From Phytophthora colocasiae (lineage: Eukaryota > Oomycota > Peronosporomycetes > Peronosporales > Peronosporaceae), in contig JAGKQI010000100.1 in the NCBI GenBank assembly GCA_018806915.1, forward strand, positions 2,666,001 to 2,730,000: a DNA stretch of 64,000 bases, in the 5' to 3' direction. Both the position numbers and the translations under genes were made by a program. Position 1 is the first letter of the stretch; every line of letters starts with the position of its first letter. Positions 23,201 through 33,300 of the stretch are shown one piece after another. The notes under the pieces were generated by a model, which saw only the letters and a program-made list of their open reading frames with translations, had not been told where the DNA came from and did no database searches.

Positions 23201-23341
23201 CTCCGCTTGAATACTTCGTGCCAGCGACGACTCAAACGTTCTTGTCTGACGCTGCGCCACGACCACGTCTTCCACTCTCACTCGAGGTGAAATTAGCGCC
23301 TCCATCGTCAGGTCACGGCTCCCGTGGCCTGGACTGCTCAT
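20066..23341 (-). CDS. Gypsy-1 gag-protease-reverse transcriptase polyprotein
   Basis: 1,091-residue frame from MSSPGHGSRD. Residues 50-145 form a glutamine-rich coiled coil typical of gag. The gag core runs to about 400. A CCHC zinc knuckle is at C458-C461-H466-C471 (CX2CX4HX4C) and binds RNA. The retroviral-type protease motif is at D534-S535-G536. Reverse transcriptase starts at about residue 740; its catalytic aspartates are D855 (LLDFFKGYWQF) and D919-D920 (IWLDDLL). The frame runs past RT into the RNase H region but shifts by one base near 20240-20270, after FTKPLGDG. The last 50 residues, before the stop at 20066, are out-of-frame translation. Confidence 0.88.
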   Translation of the reverse strand: MSSPGHGSRDLTMEALISPRVRVEDVVVAQRQTRTFESSLARSIQAESEQKVEEVAMKAEVVQQLTIEQLNRFQQRQESLAAKTAEYLQQQYDNQVELNAKQAALSAQLEEQQNALAQQYQLMREAAETVGQQGRQIEDLKGEVLSPRGQSRWGWFARGAGHSTRVADDDELMAEEGASVGRNEPAITVATGANMPVPPVYRGSTKKEKKAFMDSYLIYKRRITALNQGSYGRVFVMPLSACIEHRTLVRICMYELGKPETEITEEEWKAYFLAARRPEVQDHARLTQAMRALSMDTSLPDAESRVMQLVTDFNAILDTQDMDDFPIDEPKMSVEFLCAALKPPALKQAIVTELKRTVHKSTKKSVKVFVDWLRSRVSAFLIFESAIQQTTGGGGSQAQSQPKPGNTARSTGRFQQKGGTTAGGDSKSKGGGSSGVSSAQKASAAKKPEPHDRPQRKCFKCGDLTHGVFQCPLANATEAKELYDKNRKQSKPVGAIAISEAQPVSPPAEPTAAKTPGPLPCVVNQVLDAWAKPDSGAEVSVVTPRILQELKAQGQWLQCRDLKQWESIKGITATPMVIKQEVKLDLRFDTVNGGLTLKNLTCWVVSGGLPRGMGDILLCEGVMERLGYNAQALLDQARNVREVYDMDEAVPTSGVRNVLSYAVAASSHIEATPEEQELQPEEEQRCFPDVNVDQNREEARAQEWSILEDKLNEASELGCSAAFREELAKILYQYRDVFRIKLGRDPPVDMPPLKVTLKPNAIPVRCKARRYHAEHRAFMKKHVQELIDAGLCYRNPHSKWCSPPLIVKKVDPGDFRMTVDVRRVNAQTLRLLWPMPILEVIMDYLTDSELYFLLDFFKGYWQFLLSLECQELFSFLTDMGIFTPTRVLMGGSDSVAYCQATVQEMFAEFLYNGLLIWLDDLLGYAKTENGLLKLLRGVLKVCALKGLKLNPSKCSFYLREAKWCGRVISKTGVRHDPERISALQSLSPPLTGQDLQQFICALGWMRMSIPGHNQLTQPLVDLMERFTKPLGDGRSARSLMCSFSRLVGPISTRIVSTPANKRWVTRSNSPMSSLSTSYQCSRTQVLHTGVQ

Positions 23342-23381
23342 CGCTTCCGCTTGGTAGCGCGAAGTGAGCTAAAGAATTCTT

Positions 23382-23700
23382 TGTTGTTTTCGCACTTGAT
23401 AGTCGTAAAGCAAATTGCAAAGTGAATTAGAAAAACTTAAACGTAACAAAATGAAAGAGCTCGAACTACAGCTAGGAGCTCCCTCGAAGTAGCTTGAGCT
23501 TGAAGATGCATTTCCAGTGCAAGCCGTGCCTGACCGTTGTACTCCTTCCCTAGGAGACACATGAAAACGCCCCTGCGACTCCGGTTTGGAATCCGGCTTG
23601 TCCGGCGTGACGTCGTAGAGGATTCCTGTTGAAGTTGCAGGTGGTGGTGGCGGGCTTCAATCTCGCCAGCAACAGCTGCTGGAGCCAGCCGGCGACAACA
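23382..23700 (-). repeat. Gypsy-1 5' LTR
   Basis: 319 bp, same TGTTG...CAACA termini as the LTR at 17798. The gag ATG (23341) follows after a leader of only 40 nt. Confidence 0.88.
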
Positions 23701-26700
23701 ACCATTGATACCGAGGAAGCCAAAGCACTCACCACGTTTCAAGCCAAAGGAGAGGTTGCGCACTGCAATCTTGCCGCCCGGGTAGACTTTACGAAGCCCC
23801 ACCAGTTTCACGGCATCGCCGTCAGCCTCACCTCGGGCAACACGGTCGGCCTCGTTTTGCACGTCCTCATCCACCTCGAGACTCTCTTCAGCGTGATCGT
23901 GAACGTCGTCTTTGGTTCGAGCGAAAGTCTTGGAGTAGTCAATGTACAAGGTCAAACCCGAGAAAGTGATGGCCATGAGCGCAAGATAGAGCAGTTCGAA
24001 GCCCATAACATCACCACTGAAGGGACTGGTGGTGCCGTCTTCCCTGTACTGGACGCTGTCAACATCATTGGTCACCATGCTCATGAGCCCGTTGCCAAGG
24101 TCGAACAGTGGGGAGAACCGCCAGAGGAACTTCAGGACCGAGTTGACATCCGACGTCGAATCGACCATATCCAGAATGAACGACGTGATCATGAGAATGA
24201 CTCAATCACAAAGTTGAACACGATCGTGTACGTCTGTGCCGACGCGTGCTCCTTGAACAGGAACGACAGGCAGTACGTGAACGGACAGATCGCCAGACCG
24301 AAAAGCAGGAACAGAAGAATCACCGCCGGGAACGTGGCGGACGTGCAGCTGTCGCAGTCTTGACCTGTCAGTGCCGAAATCTTGAACACGTTGATCAGAA
24401 TCAGCGCACTGACGCACGGGAACATGTACATGGCGAAGTCCCACATGTAGTTGGCCAGCCAGAAAGCAGGCAGCGAGACACCAGAGACCAACTGCTGATG
24501 TTTGGGTTGTGCTCCACTTGCTTCTCCTTCACCAGGAAAACCACGATGGAGGCTGGAAGGAAGGTGAACGCGATACAAATGAACAGCGCAGCAACAAACG
24601 AAGTGTTGGAGCTGAAGACCGACTTTGCTGCTGCTGTGTAGGGCAGCGGGTAGTTGTTCACCTTCAAGTCAATCGTCGAAGCTGCCGAACTGTTGGCGAA
24701 GAAGCGGTACAGGGCTTGATCCATTAACGCCTTGAAGATCGCGGACGAGTGCGACGCCGTTGTGTTGGTGAAGACGTTGTAGCCGAAAACGTTCTGGTTG
24801 CTGTCGCCATACACCAAGTAGCTGCCGTACTGGCCCTCCACCAAGTCGGCTCCCTTGCCATATCCACGTTCGTAAAGCTGTTGACCCAGTGCAAGAGTGT
24901 AACCTGTAGCTCCACTTGCGTTGATAGCTGGGTCTGTGTAGGTCACACCGAAAAGAGTGGGTGAATTGGTGTCGAACGCTGGTTCGGGAAGCGAGACTCC
25001 TTCGGACGTAGCACCTGTGAAGTACGACGAAGCCATCACGTCGTTGCACCAGTCACCAAGTCCAGCACCAGCCTGGCAGAAGTACGGGGTCGGGGTCTCA
25101 CTGCCTGAGAACGCGTCGGTCGTTAAAGTTTTCAATGGGTCATCGCTGATCGCCATGGTAGACTTCAAGATCCCTAGGCCGGTAGCAATTAGCAGAACGG
25201 GGAGAGCTGCAACGTAAATGAGAGCCTTCTTGTCGCGTCTGGCGTACCGGAAACGCTTCAGCAGTAGTGCACGCAGGTGGGTGTACAGTACGGGTTCGGT
25301 CAACACCAACTCGTCGCAAGCCTGATAGTTCCCGTCAGACTCCGATGTATTCGTTCGGACAGCGTTACCAAGCGTGTGCTGGTTGTTCTCGTCACCCAGC
25401 TCTGCTACCTTGATGAACACCTCCTCCAGAGTCGTAACAGAGACGCCGTACGACAGGAGTCCAAGGGAGTTCAACTGACGATCCATCTCAGCGAACATCG
25501 TGGCGAAACGGGACGAGCTGTGCAGAGGCAACTGGAACGCAATTTCACTTCCGACATTGCTCAACAGCTTTGCGGACTGAACATACGAAGTGATGAAGGC
25601 AGCCACGGCATCATCGTCACACTTAGCGTCGTCCTTCACCAGAGTCAAGTTGTAGCCTGCACCGAAGCGGTTCTTCAGGAAAAGAGATGATCCACAGCAC
25701 CGCATCTCTCCTTCAGCCATGATGGCAATACGATCACCAAGAATGTCAGCTTCGTCCATGAAGTGGGTCGTCAACACCATCACACGGTCATTACGGTTGT
25801 TCAGCAAGATCTCCCACGTACTACGTCGACTGTACGGGTCCATACCGGAAGTCGGTTCATCCAGGAACACCAGGGAGCTGTCACCCAGAAGCGAAATGGC
25901 CACAGACAACTTACGCTTCATACCACCAGACAAGTCATTGGGCTTCGAGTTGCGCTTCTCCGTCAAACCGACCTCACGGATCTGTTTGTCCACCACAGCC
26001 TGCAGCTCTTCATTCGCATATCCCTTGATCTGTCCGAAGAACTGGAGGTGCTCCTGGACCGTCAACTCAGGGAAGAGAACATCGTGCTGGAAACAAATAC
26101 CGAGCGACTGGCGCATCTCGTCCATGTCCTCGTTGATCGACATGCCTCGGTACGTGGCGTTACCACTGGAAGGTGCAGTCATACCGGTGAGCATGGAGAT
26201 CAACGTGGTCTTACCGGCGCCATTGTGGCCCAGCAGACAAGTGATCTGGTCCTTGTACATCGTGACATCAAGACCTTTAACAGCGATCTTCTCTCCACCG
26301 GGGACCTGGAAAACCTTGCGTAGACGCTTGACCGTAAGTGCCTCACCGTTGCGCTCCTGTTCGCGCTGATCAGCAGTGACAGTCTCAAAGTTCTGGTTAA
26401 AGTCTAGGGCAATGCTGTCGACATCAGGCGACGTCTCGATAGTCACTTGGCGCTGCTTGCGGCTTCGCCAGTATGATGGCGACACCGGGAAGTACCATTT
26501 CAACGAGGTACCGTATTCTTTCGGCATGACCTTCTCGAAGTAGAGACCGAGAACCGTGTACAATACTGTGTCAACGACAAACATGATCAACGCTGTGGTG
26601 ATGCGGTAGTTATCGCTAAGAGTGTCCATAGTCGAGACTTGGACGCCTTCACCAGTTTCTTCAGCATTTGCGAACACCGCGACACCAAGACAAAGAGCAA

Positions 26701-28432
26701 CTGGAGACAAAATGGAACCCATACGCTTAGCACTTTCCGCAGTGCCAGTTGTAAAGCCTTGGGAAATTGCATATATGGCGAAGAAAGCCACCATACCCAC
26801 GAACGCACCCACACGCGCCTTACTGAACAAGGTACTGATCAAGAATGCCATTGCCACCACGCTCAAGCCAAACAGGAAGAAGAAGATAAACGTGACGATC
26901 AGCGAACTGTTGGGGAAGAGCCCAGCCAGACACGCGAGCGTTTGAACTACAGCACCGACAAACATGATCACTGCGTACGTCACGTACCACGTTAAGACAA
27001 TGGTCTTCTCGGTCACACCAAGAATCTTCATGAATTCTCGTTGACGCAGCTCTTTTTCTTGAATGAGCACGACGAGAATACGCGAGACCGTGAAGAGATA
27101 CGCCATGATGAACGTGAGTGAGAAGACCGTATTGACGTTCTCGTAGAACGGTGAGCTGGTGTAGTTTTCGACTGGGAAGGGGGCGACAGTTGCGCCCAGT
27201 ATCGGCTGTGGAGCTTGGCGTAGAGGGGTCAGCAGGGCTTCCTTGGTGTCCGTGGACAGGGCAGCGAACACACTTGAGAAATCCGTGCTATTAGATAGAC
27301 TAAGCGCGCTCAGTGCTTCCTGGACAAGCCCATCTTCGCTTAAGGAATTCAGCAACGTACTGTCGAGCTCGGGTGACGGCACGGCCGTGGTTTGAGGACT
27401 CTGGCAAATCCCGGTGGTCGATTGGTTGGAAGAACTCCATTCGGGTATGCAGGTTACGAAGCGAGTGACGAGCGTCTGCAGCGTCATGAAACCCATGACG
27501 GTGTACGCTGAGTAATAGTCCGTCACAATGTTCTTCTGGAAGGAATCCAGGTCCACAAGAGATCCGTCCGTGGTGGGGACGCGACCCACGGAATTTCTTT
27601 TTTCGCCTTTGGTCGCGTTCAGACGCAGTGAGTACTCAATGGGTGCGAACGTTCCAATATCGTCTCCACTCGGGATCGAGTCGAACACGATCGCACCGTA
27701 GATCTTCGGGTTCTCAAAATTGTCTCCATAGTTGTCACTCTTGACGTAGTCTGTCAACGCGTCGTTCGAGTCGAAGAACTGGATGCTGTCCTTGAACGAC
27801 GGGATGGACAGCGAAGAGCTGGTCGAGTTCAGCAGATCCACACGAGGATACCACATGTCCATGGTCTCAGCAAAGTAGTTGCGAGTGAAGGCGTTGTCTG
27901 GAGCGATACCGATCTTGTACGGAACGACCTTCCCACCACATTCAGTCGGCACACTGTAGGGCGACGACGTGTCCGTGCTCACCAGTCCTTCATCCATCAC
28001 CCCCATTTGGCAAACTGCGAAATCGGAGGATGACAACTCATTCAGACGCAGACCATCGTCGATCGACTGACGTCCGAGCTTCAACATGAGGCCACTCATA
28101 GTGGACTCGTGCAGTGCGAATTTGGGCAGATCAGTGTCCACCCACTCGATATCTTGGCCTGTCGGTTGGAATAGGTTGTAGCTGGTGCCGGCAGTATTAT
28201 CAGCGTCGTCACTCCACCCAGGTGGGACATCCACGGTTTCTGTAAGTAGTTTGAGCACTCCAAGCAGCAGAATGATGAAAGTTGGCGCGAGGATCTCACA
28301 CGCAGTGGCAATGGGCTGGCGGTTCTTGATGAGCCAATTCTTCCAGAGCAGCGACCGCATGAACGTCCACGAGGTGCGACGCTGTGCCAGGTTCTCGCTG
28401 GAGTTTTTCATGAGTTTCTCCTGGAGAGTCAT

Positions 28433-28935
28433 CGGCGCAAAGTCAATTACTGCTGTTTGGTTGAAATGTTTTCGGTTGTTTGCAGTCGGAGAGTGTGCGC
28501 TGGGAGTCAAATTGAAGAATGAGAAGGGATAAACGAAGCGACTTTCGAATGATGTCAAGGCGTTTGCGGCGTGATATACTGTGCAGTATAGTGTCGCGGA
28601 AGAAAGCGTGGAAGACTGATACAGAGTGTAAGCATTGTGGTAGACCAGATTACAACCCGAGAGCGATCTACACGTACACTCCTACACGATTTGTCGACCT
28701 AACGTGGCTTTATAATGCGTGGATCATCATGATGGCGGTAATCGGAGACGCCAATGAAGCGAACGTCCCATAATAACACATGTATAAAGTCACTTAGGTT
28801 GCTGCACTGCCTTAATAAAGTTTGTCTGAAGAAAATCCACTAACAAACGTAAACAATAATGACCTAAGATAATAAAATCCCTCCTCCAATTATATCTCTT
28901 TTTAGCAAAAAATAAATTATCACTACATAAAATAG
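28433..28935. other. Intergenic, 5' side of ABCA-2
   Basis: Region between the divergent ABCA-2 start and an M96-like remnant. The first 125 bp stay open in the ABCA-2 frame and are probably 5' UTR. The rest is AT-rich with no gene seen. Confidence 0.4.
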
Positions 28936-30118
28936 GTTACGCTGGACTTCCTGGACGTCTTCGTCGCCGACGACCTCTTTGGAGGCCTGGAGGAGCCCCC
29001 CATCAAGTCGCAGAGTCCCACTTCGAAGCAGCGTCGACGTCTGACGCCTAAGCAGCAGATTGAGCGCTCTCAGCGTGAAATTCGCCAATTAACGGCTCAG
29101 CTGCAGTCGCTCAAGGCCAAGCGCCCACGACGCAGTACTAACGCCAAAGACGCTCAAATTTGGCGCGATGTTGCAGTTCGTCAGTGGGAGAAACGACAAA
29201 ATTCTGAGAGTGAGCCAAAAACCTGAAAGAATTCTTCATCGACGAACGAAAATCCAGGTTTGTTTTGTGAAAAAGTCTAAAAAAATAACTCGCACTAGTG
29301 TTGACTTCATATTTTTTACTATCAACAGAGGTTGCAGAATATGCTGATGAGTGATCAGGAGCAGGAAGCAACAGGAAACTGAGCAGGTCTTTGGACGAGT
29401 GCTGTACGATATTGACGAGCTTTACAATAAAGTGGATACCATTTTTGAGGAGAAGGGAATGTCCAGTATTCCGTGTCCTGGACGGAAGCGCTACACAGAC
29501 AGTACTACGCTCAATGGGGTGTGCTTTGAGCTGACTCAACGGGAGGAGGTGCCGTTCAGTGTGGATATGGTGAAGGACGTGGTGTGGGATTCTCTTGGCC
29601 AATTAGAGCTGGAAGGATTGCGGAGTGCCGGGAGGTTGAAGGCGAACGTCCCATTCCGCAAACAAGAGTCGGAGGGAAATACGAACACCGTAATGACCAG
29701 CTTCGTCGCGGTGAATCGGAACAAAAACGTTAGTGGCATCAAGGTTCGGAAAATTGTGCGTCATTATGATGAAGATTCCCGGACTGTTTTCATTTATCGG
29801 ACAGTCATGGAGCCGAAGCCTCACAGTTTGGACGAACCCATTGGTGTGCTCGCGACTTCGACGTTGTTGATCTCCATTCAAAACCGCGATCCGAGCGGGA
29901 AAAGCACATTGATCCAAAGTCATTTCAGCGCGGCAAGATACGATGAAGGACTTGCAGCCGGTTATCGATTGCGGTTGGATGTTAGCTTGAAGGCTGCGAT
30001 TGCTGTGTGGGATGAATCGATTCAACGAATCCACGACCAAGTGGAGAATCGCCTTGTAGACACGATGTTCGAGAAGCAACACAGTGTGACTGGTGATGTG
30101 GCTTCCCCCTTCATTTAG
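28936..30118 (+). pseudogene. M96-like START-domain gene remnant
   Basis: No ATG opens the first coding block; the frame begins right after a tag at 28933-28935 that looks like an intron acceptor, so a 5' exon is missing or unseen. The first block has an acidic stretch, a basic stretch (KQRRRLTPKQQIERSQREIRQL) and the family motif AQIWRDVAVRQWEKRQ. It loses frame by one base near 29214; the continuation LKEFFIDERKS ends at a probable intron (29258-29328). The second block regains its main frame near 29365 and stays open to the stop at 30118. It is START-like: VFGRVLYDIDELYNKVD, CFELTQREEVPFS, then VRKIVRHYDEDSRTVFIYRTVMEP. Related to the truncated gene at 44227-45027. Two frameshifts and the missing start point to a pseudogene. 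Confidence 0.65.
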
Positions 30119-30379
30119 TGCGTGATAAATCTCTGGCAACTGCAGTTACGTTTCGGATTTGTCCTTAAATATGATTGAGTGAGGGTTACTACGGGTGTGG
30201 TGGATATACAAAGTAGTACTGGTGCGATGATGTTCACTTCTGCTGTAGTGTGGGGTATTCGTACGTGCCTCCATCTCAACGATCATAAACCCAGTCGACA
30301 ACAGCAAGGTACGGTAGCTAGAACGAACATAGTTGGTTTAAACTTGTGGAAAGTTTTGTATTTTTACTGATGAAAGGGT
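30119..30379. other. Intergenic; right part is the duplicated ABCA 3' flank
   Basis: 30119-30293 shows nothing recognisable. 30294-30379 matches 16600-16685 almost base for base, marking the edge of the ABCA-2/ABCA-3 duplication. Confidence 0.6.
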
Positions 30380-33300
30380 TTACTTCTGTTCTTGAAAGAC
30401 TCCACGAACGGCTCCCTGCTCCTCCTCCTGCTGACTGGCGAACGAGTTGAAGATCTGCTCCAGCGTCGTCTGCGAAACGCTGTACTCGCGAATGTGCATC
30501 TTGGTCTTGACGTCCTCCACCAGTGCGAACATCTTGGACAGTTTCACCTGGTTGTTGGGACTCAGCACCTTGAAGCGAGCGAAGTCGTTCTGGCGTTCCA
30601 TCACCTGCACTCGTCCAGCACCGAAAGACCGCTCCAGGTAGTCGTTCAAGTCGTCGAAGCGCGTCTCCTCCACGCACCAGGAGCAGAAAGCTTCGGCGCG
30701 GATGAATCCGTCGCGTTCCATGGCGGCTGCAAGACTGTAGCCGGTCGGGTGGGACGATGTCACACGTTCAGCCAGTTGAGCGTTGCCGAATGCATGACAC
30801 TTGTCCTCCAGTTCAACGGGAGTCACGAACTCACTGCCGTTGCCAAAGATGTGTTGAACCAAATACTCCAGCTCGTCAGCACTAGGCATGTCCAGCTTGA
30901 CATCGAGCACCAGACCGTCACCGAAACGAGACTTGAGGTGCTGCACACTTCCCAGACAACGGAGACGACCGCCGACCATGATACCGACACGCGAACACAG
31001 CGCTTCACACTCCTCCATACTGTGTGTGGTCAAGACAATTGTCGACTCCTTACCACGCGTGGAGATATCAGCGATGACGTCCCACATGAATCGACGAGAC
31101 ACAGGGTCCATACCGGTGGATGGTTCGTCCAGGAAGATAATTGCCGGACTTCCAATCATAGCAATAGCCACTGACAGTTTGCGCTTGTTACCACCACTGA
31201 GACTGCCAGCCAACTTGTGCTCGAAATCAGCGAGGTTGAGCTGCTGGATCTTCTCATCCACGACACGGTCCAGCGACGCCTGTGGAATTCCCTTGATAGC
31301 ACCGAAGAGCTCCAAATGTTCTCGAACACTGAGCAGGTCAAAGAGAGCGTCGAATTGCGGGCAGTATCCGATCTGGCGGCGCACCTCGATCTGCTGCGAC
31401 AGGATATCGAAACCTCCAAGCGTAGCAGTACCGTGGCTTGGTTGCACGTCACCTGTGAGCATCTTCATGGTTGTTGTCTTACCAGCACCGTTGATACCGA
31501 GGAAGCCGAAGCACTCACCACGTTTCAAGCCGAAGGAGAGGTTGCGCACTGCAATCTTGCCGCCCGGGTAGACTTTACGAAGCCCCACCAGTTTCACGGC
31601 TCATCGTCTGCCTCACCTCGGGCAACACGGTCGGCCTCGTTTTGCACGTCCTCATCCACCTCGAGACTCTCTTCAGCGTGATCGTGAACGTCGTCTTTGG
31701 TTCGAGCGAAAGTCTTGGAGTAGTCAATGTACAAGGTCAAACCCGAGAAAGTGATGGCCATGAGCGCAAGATAGAGCAGTTCGAAGCCCATAACATCACC
31801 ACTGAAGGGACTGGTGGTGCCGTCTTCCCTGTACTGGACGCTGTCAACATCATTGGTCACCATGCTCATGAGCCCGTTGCCAAGGTCGAACAGTGGGGAG
31901 AACCGCCAGAGGAACTTCAGGACCGCGTTGACATCCGACGTCGAATCGACCATATCCAAGAATGAAGGACGTGATCATGAGAATGACTCCAATCACAAAG
32001 TTGAACACGATCGTGTACGTCTGTGCCGACGCGTGCTCCTTGAACAGGAACGACAGGCAGTACGTGAACGGACAGATCGCCAGACCGAAAAGCAGGAACA
32101 GAAGAATCACCGCCGGGAACGTGGCGGACGTGCAGCTGTCGCAGTCTTGACCTGTCAGTGCCGAAATCTTGAACACGTTGATCAGAATCAGCGCACTGAC
32201 GCACGGGAACATGTACATGGCGAAGTCCCACATGTAGTTGGCCAGCCAGAAAGCAGGCAGCGAGACACCAGAGACCAACTGCTGATGTTTGAGTTGTGCT
32301 CCACTTGCTTCTCCTTCACCAGGAAAACCACGATGGAGGCTGGAAGGAAGGTGAACGCGATACAAATGAACAGCGCAGCAACAAACGAAGTGTTGGAGCT
32401 GAAGACCGACTTTGCTGCTGCTGTGTAGGGCAGCGGGTAGTTGTTCACCTTCAAGCTCAATCGTCGAAGCTGCCGAACTGTTGGCGAAGAAGCGGTACAG
32501 GGCTTGATCCATTAACGCCTTGAAGATCGCGGACGAGTGCGACGCCGTTGTGTTGGTGAAGACGTTGTAGCCGAAAACGTTCTGGTTGCTGTCGCCATAC
32601 ACCAAGTAGCTGCCGTACTGGCCCTCCACCAAGTCGGCTCCCTTGCCATATCCACGTTCGTAAAGCTGTTGACCCAGTGCAAGAGTGTAACCTGTAGCTC
32701 CACTTGCGTTGATAGCTGGGTCTGTGTAGGTCACACCGAAAACGAGTGGGTGAATTGGTGTCGAACGCTGGTTCCGGAAGCGAGTGACTCCTTCGGACGT
32801 TAGCACCTGTGAAGTACGACGAAGCCATCACGTCGTTGCACCAGTCACCAAGTCCAGCACCAGCCTGGCAGAAGTACGGGGTCGGGGTCTCACTGCCTGA
32901 GAACGCGTCGGTCGTTAAAGTTTTCAATGGGTCATCGCTGATCGCCATGGTAGACTTGCCAAGATCCCTAGGCCGGTAGCAATTAGCAGAACGGGAGAGC
33001 TGCAACGTAAATGATGGCCTTCTTGTCACGCGTCTGGCGTACCGGAAACGCTTCAGCAGTAGTGCACGCAGGTGGGTGTACAGTACGGGTTCGGTCAACA
33101 CCAACTCGTCGCAAGCCTGATAGTTCCCGTCAGACTCCGATGAGTTCCCAGGGCCAGCGTGGTTGTTACCAAGCGTATGCTGGTTGTTCTCATCAGCCAA
33201 TTCAGCAGCTACCTTGATGAACACTTCCTCCAGAGTCGTAACAGAGACGCCGTACGACAGGAGTCCAAGGGAGTTCAACTGACGATCCATCTCAGCGAAC

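Larger units (their letters stand above)
17798..23700 (-). mobile_element. Gypsy-1: chromodomain LTR retrotransposon (5.9 kb) in ABCA-2
   Basis: Two nearly identical LTRs (TGTTG...CAACA) bound a Ty3/Gypsy gag-pol in minus orientation. The host bases ACCAT are duplicated at 17793-17797 and 23701-23705. The internal order is gag with zinc knuckle, aspartic protease, reverse transcriptase, RNase H, HHCC zinc finger, DDE integrase and chromodomain, which makes it a chromovirus-type Metaviridae element. Pol is broken by two frameshifts and one stop codon, so this copy could move only with help. The near-identity of the LTRs points to a recent insertion. Confidence 0.9.
16686..28432 (-). pseudogene. 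ABCA-2: ABCA-type transporter split by a Gypsy element, two frameshifts
   Basis: The host gene lies in three pieces around the insertion: 28432-24511, 24578-23706 (two frames) and 17797-16686. The start is taken at MTLQEKLMK (28432); the open frame extends upstream to 28558 but those residues have no counterpart in other copies. The first 1,340 residues are continuous and hold TMD1, NBD1 (GHNGAGKTT, LSGGMKRK, LVFLDEPTSGMD) and the second extracellular domain. One base is missing after KEKQVEHN (about 24510), a lesion shared with ABCA-3, and another at about 24205 within the helix NFVIG, where ABCA-3 is intact. The Gypsy element sits inside the NBD2 Walker A codons (GIN, then GAGKTT on the far side). 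The C-terminal 360 residues (16686-17774) are open and end in FQEKK. ABCA lipid transporter family; this copy cannot make a full protein. Confidence 0.85.
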
